Positions 22,600-33,859 of a stretch of DNA of 64,000 bases are shown here, piece after piece (positions within the stretch are counted from its first letter, which is position 1; each line of letters begins with the position of its first letter). This DNA comes from Forficula auricularia (lineage: Eukaryota; Arthropoda; Insecta; Dermaptera; Forficulidae). The stretch is taken from NCBI GenBank assembly GCA_024734495.1, contig JALMQS010000153.1:7155294-7219293 (forward strand), given 5' to 3'. The notes beneath the pieces are model-generated. The model made no database searches. It was not told the DNA's origin and saw nothing but the letters and a program-made list of their open reading frames with translations. The translations under genes and the position numbers were made by a program.

Positions 22600-22870
22600 A
22601 ATAATCAACCCTTCATTTTAGGGATTGAAAGAGAGAAAGATTGGGTTTTTCGTATTTTTTCTTTAATATTACCTCAAACTCTACCGTTATGCAAAATTTG
22701 AGCATCCTAGATTCATTTTATATAATAGATGCAAACTTACTCTACAATCTTGACCTCCTTCATTTTAAGGGCTGGAATATAGAAAGTTTTTGTTTTTGGA
22801 ATTTTTCCTTTATTTGCATCCCCTAGGAGGCAAAAATCCGAAATTTCATGATGCTGGAGTGATTAAATGT
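22600..22870 (+). repeat. two decayed units related to the 149-bp satellite
   Basis: CCTCAAACTCTACCGTTATG and GAGCATCCTAGATTCATTTT match units at 58860-59690 (CAAACTCTACCAGTATGCCA, CATTCTAGGATCA). A second, weaker unit follows. This places the satellite unit in two loci about 36 kb apart. Confidence 0.6.
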
Positions 22871-23405
22871 ACCCGATATGCTTTGATGATCTGTCAGTGA
22901 GTCAGTCAATCAGTCAGTACTGATTAATAAATTTTAAAATTTATTTATTTATTTATTGCAGATCAATATAATAGGTACTTTCACGAACAGGGGTGGGGTA
23001 TTGCTTAGCGTGATGATATGGGACAATGGGGGGGGGGGGGTCTAAGGAAACGTGACGTTCGCAGTTAATAAATTTTATTATAATTTTTTTCTTAACTTGT
23101 TGGGTTTTTTAATTTATTATAGGGGATCTAGCTTTTGTGACGTTATATTTGTTAGGAGGATTGTAGAAAATGTGAGGCAGCGTGATGAAGGTGGGAAGAG
23201 GTCCAAAAAAGCTAAATTTTGCGTGATGTATTTTATGAATGGCCCCTTCGAGGAATAACCATTCTCCATTGCATTTTTAAAGTTTCGATTATTATTGGTA
23301 ATCAGTTCTGAAGACATGTAAAGAATCCACTTAAAACCAGGTCTCTCTTTTGGGAGAAAAAAAAATTTTTGATAGTTTTTTCAATTAAATTAATTATTAA
23401 CAGAT

Positions 23406-23474
23406 GGTTGAATGAAAACGAATCGTGTGGTTGAATGAAAACGAATCGTGTGGTTGAATGAAAATAAAACAATT
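23406..23474 (+). repeat. 23-bp tandem repeat, three units
   Basis: GGTTGAATGAAAACGAATCG begins at 23406, 23429 and 23452; the last unit is degraded. It lies just upstream of the decayed SINE. Confidence 0.85.
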
Positions 23475-23494
23475 GTTTGATTATATATACAGTA

Positions 23495-23652
23495 TTTTTT
23501 TTCTAGCCATTAGCCAATTTACGATACTATTATATTTTTAAATTTTGTCTTCTATCTAGAGATCAGATTTTAGCCGGTTGCCTCAAGGTGGACTCGAACC
23601 CGGGTCCACTTGATTAGCAGGCTAGTACGCTATCCCCTCGGCCAACCCGATC
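23495..23652 (-). mobile_element. SINE family A, decayed copy
   Basis: On the minus strand the order matches 213-416: a tRNA-like head with B box GGGTTCGAGTCC, CTGATCTC-type body, GTAAATTGGCTAATGGCTAG, and an A-run (plus-strand T-run at 23495-23502). It lacks an obvious target duplication and is clearly more diverged than the other two copies. Confidence 0.75.
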
Positions 23653-23659
23653 CAATAAA

Positions 23660-24720
23660 CAATAATTAAAAACAAATTACTGAACGAAGCTCGGTTCGCC
23701 GGTTACTTACAATTAACTTTAAATTATTATTACTTATTATATTTGCTTAATTAAACTTTGTGACGCCATGATGAAAGTCGAAGCGGGTCATAACATTGGC
23801 AAAAAAATAAATGAAATTTTATTTAATTTTGCCAGCAAATTAAAATCGACCGTTTCACATGAATTTAAAATTAAAAATAATATTAATATATCGATTTTAA
23901 CAACAAAAAAAAAATTACCTAACTTATTATTAACAATTAACAATTAACCCAAATTATTAGGCACTTAAATTTAATTTTTAGGTTTTAATCGCAGAGCGTA
24001 TTTCAAACGTTTTTTTCCCCTCAATTATATATTAATTTAATTCATATTTATTTCACTGTAGTGTATATTTAACTTGTAATCTTAAGTCTATTTATTTATT
24101 CATTTGTATTCCCTCTAGGTTAATTATCTTATTTTCTATAATCGCCTGTGTACTTGTTGATCGTTTCATTAAACGTCTTAGCAAAAGCAACGATTGTGAA
24201 AACACATTAAATGTTTCAGCGTTTTCTTTATCCAAATGATATTGATTACAATATTTATCAAACATAGGTGTTTATTATGCCTATATACAAGGGGTAAACG
24301 GGGTTGTTTAGAAAGGCAACTTTCTCCATTTATGGAGCCGTTTATTATACATAAATAAAATATTTTTGTTTATTAAACTTTTAATATAAATTTTAAATGT
24401 CATTTTACTTTGATCGTAAATATAAATATAAAAGAGGGATATATATATTAATATATTTATAAGCTTATATATAATAAAAACTTGGTGATGAGAAAATGTG
24501 AAATTGGGTAGATTTACTGGTTTTAAATCAATTACTAGCTCATAAATAACTTTTAGACAAGGTAAGAAGGGTCGTATCTTGTGTTAAGGGGGTAAAACGT
24601 TGGGTTCAATAACCTTAAATTTAAAGATGTCTCTATGGTTAATTTTTAAAAACTCAAACATTATTAGATTATTACAATTTGGTTTTTGATCTGAGTCCTA
24701 TTAGTGTTGAAACAATGTCT
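23660..24720. other. AT-rich stretch, nothing recognised
   Basis: No tandem repeats, paired ends or coding signal were seen. Confidence 0.4.
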
Positions 24721-24924
24721 ATTTCTCGTTTGCACGGCCGGATTTAAGAGTAGGTTATTTAGGCTGTAGGCTATGGGCCCGTACCACAAGGGGTTTCTGA
24801 AAATCCGATTTTTGTAGGTTAGTTTAAGTAAAATATTTTCCCCAGAGGGTCAGCGCCACAGTCCAGCCACATATCCTAAATACGCCCCTGGCTTATCGTA
24901 AACTGTCTTGTACCTCTTAAACTT

Positions 24925-25112
24925 CTAAGTTTAGACATATTTGTTTAAAAATTTTTGAAAATAAACACCCAAAATGAAGCGTAAAGTCAAAGATGAAGAT
25001 TCTAGATCTTTGAACCAAACTCAACCAAGATTAGTAAACTCTAGTTGCCACAAAGGTATTCAGTGAAACACGTCTTAACTAGTAAGAACATGTTCTTACT
25101 AAAAACGGGTTT
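24925..25112. mobile_element. half copy of the AGTAAGAAC foldback family
   Basis: Matches the right arm of the palindrome at 61450-61848: AAACTCAACCAAGATTAGTA, CTAGTTGCCACAAAGGTATT and the terminal AGTAAGAACATGTTCTTACT, which is itself palindromic. Confidence 0.65.
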
Positions 25113-25130
25113 TTACTCCAATATATATAT

Positions 25131-25330
25131 ATGAGTGTTGGGTCGCTGACTCGAAGATCGCTGGTTCGAGATCGAGTCTCGGCAGATAAATATTTGCAGT
25201 CGCCTCTTCTTGGAAAGTAATGGCAACCTACCAAGAGTATAATTGCCAAGTGAACTCTTCAAATTAGCCGTTCGGAACCGGCGATAAAAAGTAGGTCCCG
25301 TATATCTGTGTAAAACAACTAAACACACTC
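25131..25330 (+). mobile_element. tRNA-like SINE candidate (third family)
   Basis: A B-box match GGTTCGAGATC at 25163-25173 is preceded, about 30 bp upstream, by an A-box-like GTTGGGTCGCTGACTCG. The body (GTAATGGCAACCTACC, CTTCAAATTAGCCGTTCGG) is unrelated to family A. I see no clear poly-A or target duplication, so the ends are approximate. Confidence 0.5.
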
Positions 25331-25379
25331 AGCACAAGTACCCGTTTCGGGTATCGCACTCGAAGAAGAGAATTTATTT

Positions 25380-25560
25380 TTTTGAGACTATAGTTTTGAA
25401 GGCTTGACCTTCATTATTAGAATTTTTGATTCGAAATATTTTATCTGTTTTTTCCCATGGGTTCAAATACCCGTTTGGATTTAGATAAATTCGTTTTATT
25501 ATAGTAGTATGCAGGTTACTGAACAGATGAAAAAAATACATACATTTCCCTGACGGGCCT
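25380..25560 (-). mobile_element. fragment of the 37.3-kb hammerhead-like family
   Basis: The minus strand matches 37270-37433: ACGAATTTATCTAAATCC, CTAATAATGAAGG, CCTTCAAAACTATAGTCTC. The ribozyme-like box is mutated (CTAATAA, AAAAC). GGGTTCAAATACCCGTTTGG (about 25459) is shared with 54870-54890. Confidence 0.6.
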
Positions 25561-26005
25561 ATAGGTTTGAATTCACTCAAGCATTTTTTTTTGCTCAGGG
25601 TACTGAAAAATTGTTAGAACTTGGAGAAAAATAATTTCTAATTTTTTTTTCTGTCTGTCTGGAAGTATGTCTTTATGTGTGACTGGATGTAGAACGAAAA
25701 GTCGTAGAAAGTTTATTCTCGTATTAAAACATTTGTATCAGAGTACTGAACGCATTTGGGTATTCAAGCTTCAGATCTTTCTGCTCAAAGAATTCGAAAT
25801 TATTCAAAAATTATTCTTTTGAATAATTTGGGGATTTTAATCTGTTTCTCTAGTAAAAATAATAAACGATCAGTCAGGTGTGTTTTTGCATCAATTTGCA
25901 AATAGCGTATCGAGAGTCTTGGAAAATGTTTCACTTTTTAGACAAAAATAACTTATCTTAAATATTTATTTAAAACTAAAGTTTTGAGCATCTTTTTTTT
26001 TTGAA

Positions 26006-26321
26006 TCATCATCATTGAGTATACAGTCCTAAGACTGGTTTGATGCAACAATCCGTCTCCACTCGACTCTGTCCCCCGCCAGCTGTTTGACTCTCTCTAA
26101 ATGTCTGGCATCCCATATCCCCAATTATTTGGTTGAAATATTCTAATCTGGGTCTTCCCCTTCCCCTTTTCTTTCCACCTCCCCCTCCAAGATATCCCTA
26201 AGCAGTCCCCCATGTCTCAGTGTGTGCCCCATCATCTGACCTCTTCTCTTCTTCAGACTCTTCCACAAGGTTCTTCTTTCTCCGATTCTTCCAAGAACTT
26301 CTTCATTTGTAATTTTGTAAA
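26006..26321 (-). pseudogene. 5'-truncated non-LTR retrotransposon, 3' fragment
   Basis: Nearly identical to the 3' end of the larger copy at 27312-28595, including the terminal GAT repeats (ATCATCATC on the plus strand), the 3' untranslated segment and the last ~95 codons of the reverse transcriptase. A 10-bp flanking repeat, TTTTTTTGAA, at about 25996-26005 and 26322-26331 is consistent with target-primed insertion. Extreme 5' truncation is typical of LINE copies. The coding frame is damaged relative to the larger copy. Confidence 0.85.
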
Positions 26322-26331
26322 TTTTTTTGAA

Positions 26332-26590
26332 AATAGTTGGAAATTAAATATTTATATTTTTTATTTTTATTGAAGATAATTTCATCTCAAAGACAATGAA
26401 TCTGTATCATTGTCTTTTTTCAAGATATTTATTTATTTTATCATTCCTTTGTAAAGCAATTATTTTTTCAGAATTTTTCAAATTTCCTTTTAATTAATTT
26501 CCTCCGAAACATTTGGATTTTTGATAAACGTTTTTAGATTGTTCCATAAAAGATTTGTTTTTATTCATATCAGATGTTTATAATTACAAT
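26332..26590 (+). mobile_element. decayed copy of the 46.4-kb foldback family
   Basis: Parallels 46610-46850: TAATTTCATCTC, GTATCATTGTCT, CAAATTTCC, TCCTCCGAAACATTTGGATT and CATAAAAGATTTG. The box before the hairpin is lost, so the ribozyme-like fold is not possible here. The LINE fragment sits at its left margin. Confidence 0.55.
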
Positions 26591-27311
26591 TTAAAAAAAA
26601 TATTTTGTTCAAATCGAATAAGAAACCAAATTTATGTACCTATATCACGAGAATAATTAAATGTCATTTACAAAATATCCTTTTTGCTTCTATTAATATA
26701 AACAATGGTTTTATTATTATTCAGATTATGTATTTTTGGATGTTTCATTGATGAAATATATATGAAAAAAATGAGATTTACTCACTGGTTTGAATCTCAA
26801 ATTACAGCCTTATTTCTATCTGCGATCTATATTAATATAATTAGCTGTATTGATTTACCAATTAAGCTATATTTTCATTGTAATTAACCTTGAAATCGGA
26901 TATTATTTATGAACAATTCTATTTTTATAAAACCAAATAAAAAAAATCTAAAAAATAATTAGTTAAATTAATAAATTTTTTTGAAGAAAAAAGTAAAAAC
27001 ATTTTTAAGACTCTCGATACGTACTCGTCGCTTTTTTTACTATCTAACAGAAATATAAAACATATTAGATAGACCTAAAACTGTGAACAAAATTCTACGA
27101 ATTTGGTTATTCTTTACTAAACAATGATATGTTTTGCTATTTCAAGTATTTTTGTTTTTCTATTAGATACAAAATAAAATTATGTCCTTAATATTTTAGC
27201 CCAGGCAAATTATACTTCTGTTAGCCACTACTACCACTCGGTACGCTGTTTACAGTTTCAGAGAATTTATAATTTTAATTAAGTGGATATCGATGAGGCA
27301 GTCCAAAAAAA

Positions 27312-28595
27312 TCATCATCATCATTGAGTATACAGTCCTAAGACTGGTTTGATGCAACAATCCGTCTCCACTCGACTCTGTCCTCCGCCAGCTGTTTAAC
27401 CTCTCTAAATGTCTGGCATCCCATATCCCCAATTATTTGGTTGAAATATTCTAATCTGGGTCTTCCCCTTCCCCTTTTCTTTCCCACCTCCCCCTCCAAG
27501 ATATCCCTAAGCAGTCCCCCATGTCTCAGTGTGTGCCCCATCATCTGACCTCTTCTCTTCTTCAGACTCTTCCACAAGGTTCTTCTTTCTCCGATTTTTC
27601 CAAGAACTTCTTCATTTGTGATTTTATCCATCCATTTGATATTCATCATTCTTCTGTAGCACCACATTTCGAAAGCCTCCAATCTCTTTCTCTCCGCTTT
27701 TCCAATTGTCCAGGTTTCACACCCGTACATGGCTATGCTCCATACATATGTCTTCAATAGCAACTTCCTGTTTGCTAAGCTGATTGAGGAGGAGCATAGT
27801 AGTTTTTGTTTTGAATTAAACCCAATTTTTGCTTGGGCAATTCTTGATTTAATTTCGTTTTTGCTCCTCCCATCCCATGTTATTTTACTTCCTAGGTAGC
27901 GGAATTCCTTAACTCCTTCTAGGTTTTCTTGGTTAATTTTGATGCATTCCTGTCTCGTTTGTTCTTTTTTTGTACATACTAGGACCTTGGTTTTATTCTT
28001 GTTTATTTTCATTTTGATTTCTTCTATTAGGATTTCGTTAATTCCATTCAAGGCGTCCTCTAATTCTTTTTTATTGCTTCCTAGAAGGGCAATGTCATCG
28101 GCAAATCTTAACATAGCGATCTTTTGACCTTGGATTTCTATACCTGTATCAATTTTGTCTTTGAATTCTTTAATCGCTTCTTCTATGTATAAGTTGAAAA
28201 TCATGGGTGACAGCACACATCCTTGTCTTACACCTTTTTTTATTTTGGCTTCTCTTTGTTCATCACCAATATTTATAATTGCCGTCTGGTTTTGATATAG
28301 ATTGTAGATTAGTCTTCTCTCTCTGAATTTTATTCCCGCCTGTTTTAATATTTTAAACATAATTTCCCAATTGACGTTATCGAATGCTTTTTCTAGGTCT
28401 ATGAATCCGATGTAGACAGATTCTTCCCTGATAAAAGCCCTTTCTATTATTAGTCTAAGAGAGAATTGCTTCTCGGGTGCCTCTGTTTCTTCTAAAGCCG
28501 AACTGGTCTTCCCCAGATTTTCTTCAACTCTTTGTTCTATTCTTCTTTGGATTATTTTGGTTAGGATTTTGGAGGCATGTGAGGTTAGGCTAATG
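27312..28595 (-). pseudogene. non-LTR retrotransposon reverse transcriptase, 5'-truncated
   Basis: The longest open frame (27338-28360, 340 codons) encodes the C-terminal part of a LINE reverse transcriptase. Visible motifs are GVRQGCVLSP (residues 43-52), the catalytic FADD box (86-89), YLGSKI (155-160), YGCETW (212-217) and a basic RGRGRPR tail (296-302). Upstream the same frame reads YIGFIDLEKAFDNVNW. Before that, QFGFRRNRGTREA appears in another frame, so at least two frameshifts disrupt the 5' part; the endonuclease domain is absent. The 3' end carries GAT repeats. GTCCAAAAAA flanks the copy at 27301-27310 and 28596-28605. The layout resembles RTE/CR1-type insect elements, but I cannot assign the clade firmly. 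Not functional. Confidence 0.9.
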
Positions 28596-28639
28596 GTCCA
28601 AAAAAAGAAGAATATAATTTACACTATATTTTTATTCAT

Positions 28640-28683
28640 AAAACCGACGTTTCGGAGGCTACTCCCCTCTTCTTCATGGTTTT
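28640..28683 (-). ncRNA. hammerhead-like motif with perfect 6-bp stem I (dimer-type)
   Basis: Minus strand order: AAAACC (28678-28683), box ATGAAGA (28671-28677), a GAGG/CCTC hairpin, GAAAC, GTC, then GGTTTT (28640-28645), which pairs perfectly with AAAACC. Helix III has no loop, so only a dimeric fold could form. The box departs from CTGATGA at two positions. The mirror copy at 28802-28845 (plus) keeps the same stem I but has GTAAC for GAAAC. Confidence 0.42.
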
Positions 28684-28964
28684 GAAAAGTCAGTGAAGGA
28701 AATCCAATGAGGCATTCCCCTCTGTCTCCTCTTTCAGTGGCAATACCAATAATATCTTGTATTTCATTCTCAGCAGAATTATAATGTAATAATGACTTTT
28801 CAAAACCATGAAGAAGGAGGGAATAGCCTCCGTAACGTCGGTTTTATGAATAAAAATATAGTGTAAATTATCTTCTTCTTTTTTTGGACTGCCTCATCGA
28901 TATCCACTTAATTAACTTATCAGTCCGTCTCCAAAAAATTACTCCGATTTTATAATTTTAATTA

Positions 28965-29105
28965 TTTCATTTCTAAATCTAATATTCATTTCGATTTAAT
29001 ATTTCGTTACCTAGAGTAAAAAAAGGCCGTTTCTAGAATAATAGAAATTAAGAAATTAATCTCTACTCGTCTGAAACAGGTCTAAGCTTGTATGTGGTAT
29101 CCTTG
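28965..29105 (+). repeat. host repeat R5, right part
   Basis: Matches 42590-42730: TAATATTTCGTTACC versus its homologue, AAGGCCGTTTCTAGAATAAT, GAAATTAAGAAATTA, CTGAAACAGGTCT and GGTATCCTTG. Its left part is 27230-27281. Confidence 0.75.
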
Positions 29106-29443
29106 CATGCTTTACTACAAACATGTGTTTGTTTAAATGAACAATAAATAAAATAAAAAAATTTCTGAGCGAAATGGTCCGCTAGGTACCTACTTATATC
29201 ATTAAATATAAAATAGCCTGTAGAATAGGCAATCCGGAGTGAAATAGAGGAGGGCGCTCGTTCAAATGAACGCCAGAATGAATGAAGTGATTAGAAAAAT
29301 ATTCTACTACTCTCTTTTTAAGCATGTTTTTTTCTTATGTGTTTGGTTTATGATATATACGAGAATCATACAAAATTTGTTTTCTATTTCAAACTGTCAA
29401 AATATACAAGAATTTACTGTAAATGTATCGAAAAAATTACCAT

Positions 29444-30802
29444 AGCCCAGGCAAGTTAGACCGAAAAAAATTCCGCGCTGGCCAATAAATATGCACAAGC
29501 TGGAAATAATTTTAATCGACGTTAAGCATCCCAAATAAGAGTTACATGGGTTTGCCACGGTTTCTGGCTGGTGCCAAATTTTTGAGGCCCACGAAAATTG
29601 TGGACTTTTTTAATATTTTCGCTTATAACTCGAAAACCATTCGTCCAACAGAAAATTTCACTTTTACAAAAATGAAAGAGCATACAATTTTGCGTCAAAT
29701 CATGTGAAAGTTAAAATCTGTTCACTCGTTTAGCCACAATCGATCGTCAAAGATAGGCAATTTTTACCAACTTGGCGGAAAAGTGATTTATGCTCATTTG
29801 GTGATCACAATAAACCATTCTTCGAATTTTGGTGCTGACCCCCATAATAGTTGTCAATTGGCTAAAAAATGAGATTGGCAAAGTTTCATCTTAATTGGAC
29901 GACGGTAACTCGTAGCGCAATGAGATCGGATCATGTCCTGTCTTGGAAAATGCTAAGTATCTTCAAATCTAAAACTTAAAATAAAAGTGGCTCAAGCCAA
30001 CAAAATTTCCTATAAAGACAAGAACAAAGTTTCTAGGATAAATGGTTTTCATTTTATGAATGAAAAACTACAATTTTTTGCAGTTTTTCAAAAACTTCAA
30101 GGAAGTCGGGTAGCTCAGTCAGCTAACGCTCTGACCTCGCTTCGGCATCGATCGATTATGACGATGTTGGAGTGGAGGTCCAGGGTTTGATCCTGGCTGG
30201 CAAATAAAAATTTCTACCGGCTGAAAACTCTGCTCCCTCACTAACCCTACTAACACTCTACTTATGTGCTGTCTAAATGGGCTTTGTTCCCGGTGACATT
30301 AAATAAATAAAAAAAAAAAACTTCAACCCCATTGAGGCACGAGTTACCCTAGTCCAATTAAGATGAAACTGCCAAACTAATTTTTTATCCAATTGGCAAC
30401 TATTATGGCCGTCAACACGGCAAAAATTTGAAGAGTGGTTTCTTGTGATCACCAAATGAGCAGCATATTTCAGCAGAGTTGGTAAAAATTGCCAATCTTC
30501 GACGAACGATTCTGGCTAAACGGCTGAATAGAATTTAACTTTTACGTTATTCGACGCAAAATTTTATTTGGTAAGAGTGAAATTTTCTGTTTGAAGCATG
30601 GTCGTCGAGTTATAAGCAAAAATATTAAAAAAGTCCAGAAATTTCCGTCGTTTTTATGCCCTCAAAAATTTAGCACCAGGAAGAAACCGTCGCAAACTCA
30701 TTCAACTCTTATTTGGGATGCCTAACGTCGATTAAATTTATTTCCAGTTTGTGCATATTTTTTGTCCAGTGCGGCCTTTTTTCGGTCTAATTTGCTTGGG
30801 CT
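29444..30802. mobile_element. 1.36-kb long-arm palindrome with nested SINE
   Basis: Terminal repeats AGCCCAGGCAAGTTAGACCG and its diverged complement (CGGTCTAATTTGCTTGGGCT) bound two arms of about 460 bp with roughly 80% similarity by eye (29444-29910 and 30330-30802). TTACCAT at 29437-29443 and 30805-30811 is a likely 7-bp target duplication. The centre is interrupted by a SINE with its own duplication. A lone terminus-like segment AGCCCAGGCAAATTATAC occurs at about 27199. Long-arm DNA transposon; superfamily not assigned. Confidence 0.8.
30101..30315 (+). mobile_element. tRNA-derived SINE, family B
   Basis: The head GGGTAGCTCAGTCAGCTAACG is a good tRNA A box/D arm. GGGTTTGATCCTGGC at about 30185 is the B box. 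The body ends in an A-rich tail with TAAATAAATA. An 11-bp perfect duplication AAAAACTTCAA flanks it (30090-30100 and 30316-30326). It shares no body with family A and sits in the loop side of the palindrome, so it is younger than that element. Confidence 0.88.
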
Positions 30803-30814
30803 CTTTACCATATA

Positions 30815-31855
30815 CCTAATGTTAATCTTTATTTAATAAGAATTTTAATACTATTGTATATAGTTGACAAGTCCATGGGATTAGGCGTCATTTCGAATGC
30901 ATGTGGTTCTTGGTTCAAATTCATTTGGGAATAATTTTCTCATCAATTATAATATATTCAGTATACGAAGCTGTTTTTTTAAGAATAATGCATTGTGGAT
31001 ATACATTAAAGTATTTTTCAGTCTGAAATTTTATCTTAAAGCAAAGGACAGTTAAAATTTAATATTTTCAACGACTAGTCTAGAAAAAATTATTATCATT
31101 ACAAATTTTGATAAATAAGTATTAAAAAAAAAGAATGTTTTATTTGATAAAATATGCGTAACAACATTTAGACTAGCGTGTGATTAAGCATGTTGATATG
31201 TGTGGATTAATTTAGGTTGAATTTATTGTCATAATTAAATTAAATTTATTTATTTGTTATGTGAAATAAGGTGGTGGTATTAATTGAGAATAAGCCATTG
31301 AAACTGTCAATTGATAAATGAATAATTTTAAATTGTATTTTATATTGTATTTGGCTATAAGTCCATTTTTCTCATTTAAAATCACAACCATAAAAACAAA
31401 CTTACCGGAAAATTACATTTATATACTTTTTGTTTATTCAACCAATCGCACAAAATTAAAAACAAATAAAATTAAACAATTATAGATCCGTTCGACCAGA
31501 GACTAAACCTAGTATCTATTGAATTTACTCAATTTTATATTTATTTTTGAGCTTATTGTATATGAAAATATGTGGAACATGAAGAAACAATATTTTCGAT
31601 CATGTTTTATTTTTGTCTGTCTGTTTGAGTTTCCAGATTCCGATACCTACGATAGCTCAGATAGAAAGAGTCGTATAAAATTCGTTCTCGTTTGAAAATT
31701 TTTGTATATCCAATGTGGTTAGATTAAGAGCCTCTAGTTTCAGAACGCTATGTTCAAAAATTCAAAAAATATCATACACAAATAAACAGGTGTTTTTCAA
31801 TTTAACTTTACCACGGAAACAATTCAAGCCCCAAAAAAAACTTTACCTGACCTCA
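30815..31855. other. AT-rich stretch, nothing recognised
   Basis: No paired ends, arrays or coding frames were seen. Confidence 0.4.
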
Positions 31856-31859
31856 TTTG

Positions 31860-33250
31860 ACTGCTTATACACATTTTTCTATAAATGAGCAAAGGGGAGT
31901 TTTAAACAAACGCCTTGTATTAATTTATTAATATTTTTTATAGAATGATAGAAACTTTTTAATCACCTAAAAGAAACCTTATAAACACCATAAAATTTAT
32001 ATTTATTATTTCAAAATAAAAATATTAATTAAATTGAAAGTTTTTTGACGAGAGTAGCAGAATTTGTAGGTATAAATTGAAGGAGACAATAAAAAAGTGG
32101 GTGTTATAACGTTATAAATAAATTAAAAATGTATTTTTCTAGCAGAAGACACACTCTTTTATTATCTCCTTCAAAAATATTAATATCCCCCCTCCCCAAA
32201 AAAAGCGTTAACTTTTTAGATAGAATCTAAACGAGACTTTATAAGCACCCTGCTTATATAGATATTATTTATTAAAAAGTAAAAAAATCAATATTTTTTG
32301 AAAAATGACGTAGGTAGTCTTTCTAAACGCCCTCGAAAAGACTTTCATATTCACCACATGTATATATTATTAATCAAACACTATAGATATTAATATTTCT
32401 TTAAAAAGATTAAATTTCTAATTGTCCTTCAAGTGACTGAATTATACACCCCATATATCTTTTATTAATAAAAAATGTAAAAAATTGTAATAAATTTATC
32501 AGAAAGATTGAAACTTTCTAGATACCATTTAAGAGACTTAAATATACACCCTATATATATTTTTTATTAATATAGTAAAAAGTATTAATATTTCTCCAAG
32601 AAAAGATTGAAACTTTTTGAACACCCTCTAAGTAACTATACTATACACCCTGCATATATATTTTTAATCAAAATATAAAAATTTTTAATAAATTTATCAG
32701 AAAGATTGAAACTTTCTAGATACCATTTAAGAGACTTAAATATACACCCTATATATATTTTTTATTAATATAGTAAAAAGTATTAATATTTCTCCAAGAA
32801 AAGATTGAAACTTTTTGAACACCCTCTAAGTAACTATACTATACACCCTGCATATATATTTTTAATCAAAATATAAAATTTTTTAATACATTTATTGGAA
32901 AGATTGAAAATTTCTAGATACTCTCTATGAGACTTAAATTACACCCTATATACCATATATTTTTTATTAACATAGTAAAAAGTATTAATATTTCTCCAAG
33001 AAAAGATTGAAACTCTCTGAACACCCTCTAAGTAACTATACTATATACCCTGTATATATATTTTCAAAATCAAAATATAAAATTTTTAATAAATTTATCC
33101 GAAAGATTGAAACTTTATAGATACTCTCTAAGATATTTAAATATACATTCCATATATATGATTATTTATTAAAAGGTAAAATATATCAATATTTCTTCAA
33201 AAAGAATTACAACTTTCTAAATGCCCTTTAAAAGACTTAATTATACACCC

Positions 33251-33295
<45 letters not shown>

Positions 33296-33500
33296 TATTT
33301 ATTAAAAAGTAAAAAACATTAATATTTCTACAAAAAAGATGGGAACTTTTTAAGCACCCTATAAGAGACATTTTTTACAAACGCCCTGTATCAATATTAT
33401 TAATGAAAAAGACAAAAAATATTTTCTCAAAAATAAATTAAGCTTTCTTAAATACCCTATAAGCACATTTATTAACAATCACCCTGTATTGATATCTGAC
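31860..33500 (+). repeat. satellite-like array of ~100-bp monomers in ~200-bp dimers
   Basis: Monomers share AAAGATTGAAACTTTCTAGA-type, ACACCCTATATATATTTT and AAAAAGTATTAATATTTCT words. Anchor AAATTTATCAG recurs at 32492 and 32690 (198 bp), then as variants at about 32888 and 33091. Two dimers, 32492-32689 and 32690-32887, are nearly identical, while the edges are diverged. That is the usual pattern of a locally homogenised tandem array. A (TA)n run lies at about 33253-33292, and a foldback derivative (32045-32200) is inserted near the left edge. Confidence 0.85.
32045..32200. mobile_element. deletion derivative of the 4.9-kb foldback
   Basis: Keeps the outer segment GACGAGAGTAGCAGAATTT and both TTGAAGGAGACAATAAAA-type ends, but has lost the loop and both ribozyme-like cores. 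It interrupts the satellite array. Confidence 0.65.
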
Positions 33501-33859
33501 TGATTAGTGATTATCTAGTACGAGTTCTAGCTTTCCCCGACTTGTATTTTTCTCACATTTATTTTTTTCCCTGCAAATTTAAATGATCATTTTCCCTGAA
33601 TTCGATAAGGCTAAAAACATCGAAAAATTTATCAATTTTTTTTTCAGTCGCAAGTGAGCCTTCCTGGGATCAATTTCGATTCTTTCGTTTATTAAAGAAG
33701 AATATCGAGTATTTTCCAGGGGATCTACTAACAAATAGAGTAAGTACATACTTTTAAATTTCACTAAGTGTTTCCTTAATATAACGTGATAATAGTTTAA
33801 TGACTTTTTCAAATATTTATTAATTATAAAGTAAATATATATGATAACCTGGTAAGTCA

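Larger units (their letters stand above)
27282..28948. mobile_element. foldback element with hammerhead-like modules, split by a LINE insertion
   Basis: The outer arm AGTGGATATCGATGAGGCAG (27282-27301) is the complement of CTGCCTCATCGATATCCACT (about 28890-28909). Removing the LINE (27312-28595) restores a continuous left arm complementary to the right arm (28801-28914), around a loop at about 28690-28800. A perfect 16-bp direct repeat TTTATAATTTTAATTA at 27266-27281 and 28949-28964 marks the insertion. The interrupted host repeat continues at 28965-29105 and has an uninterrupted paralogue at 42546-42735. Confidence 0.85.

Noticed and set aside
31860..33500. CRISPR array or centromeric satellite
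   Set aside because: Monomers are contiguous without unique spacers in an evidently eukaryotic context; the array is too short to call centromeric.
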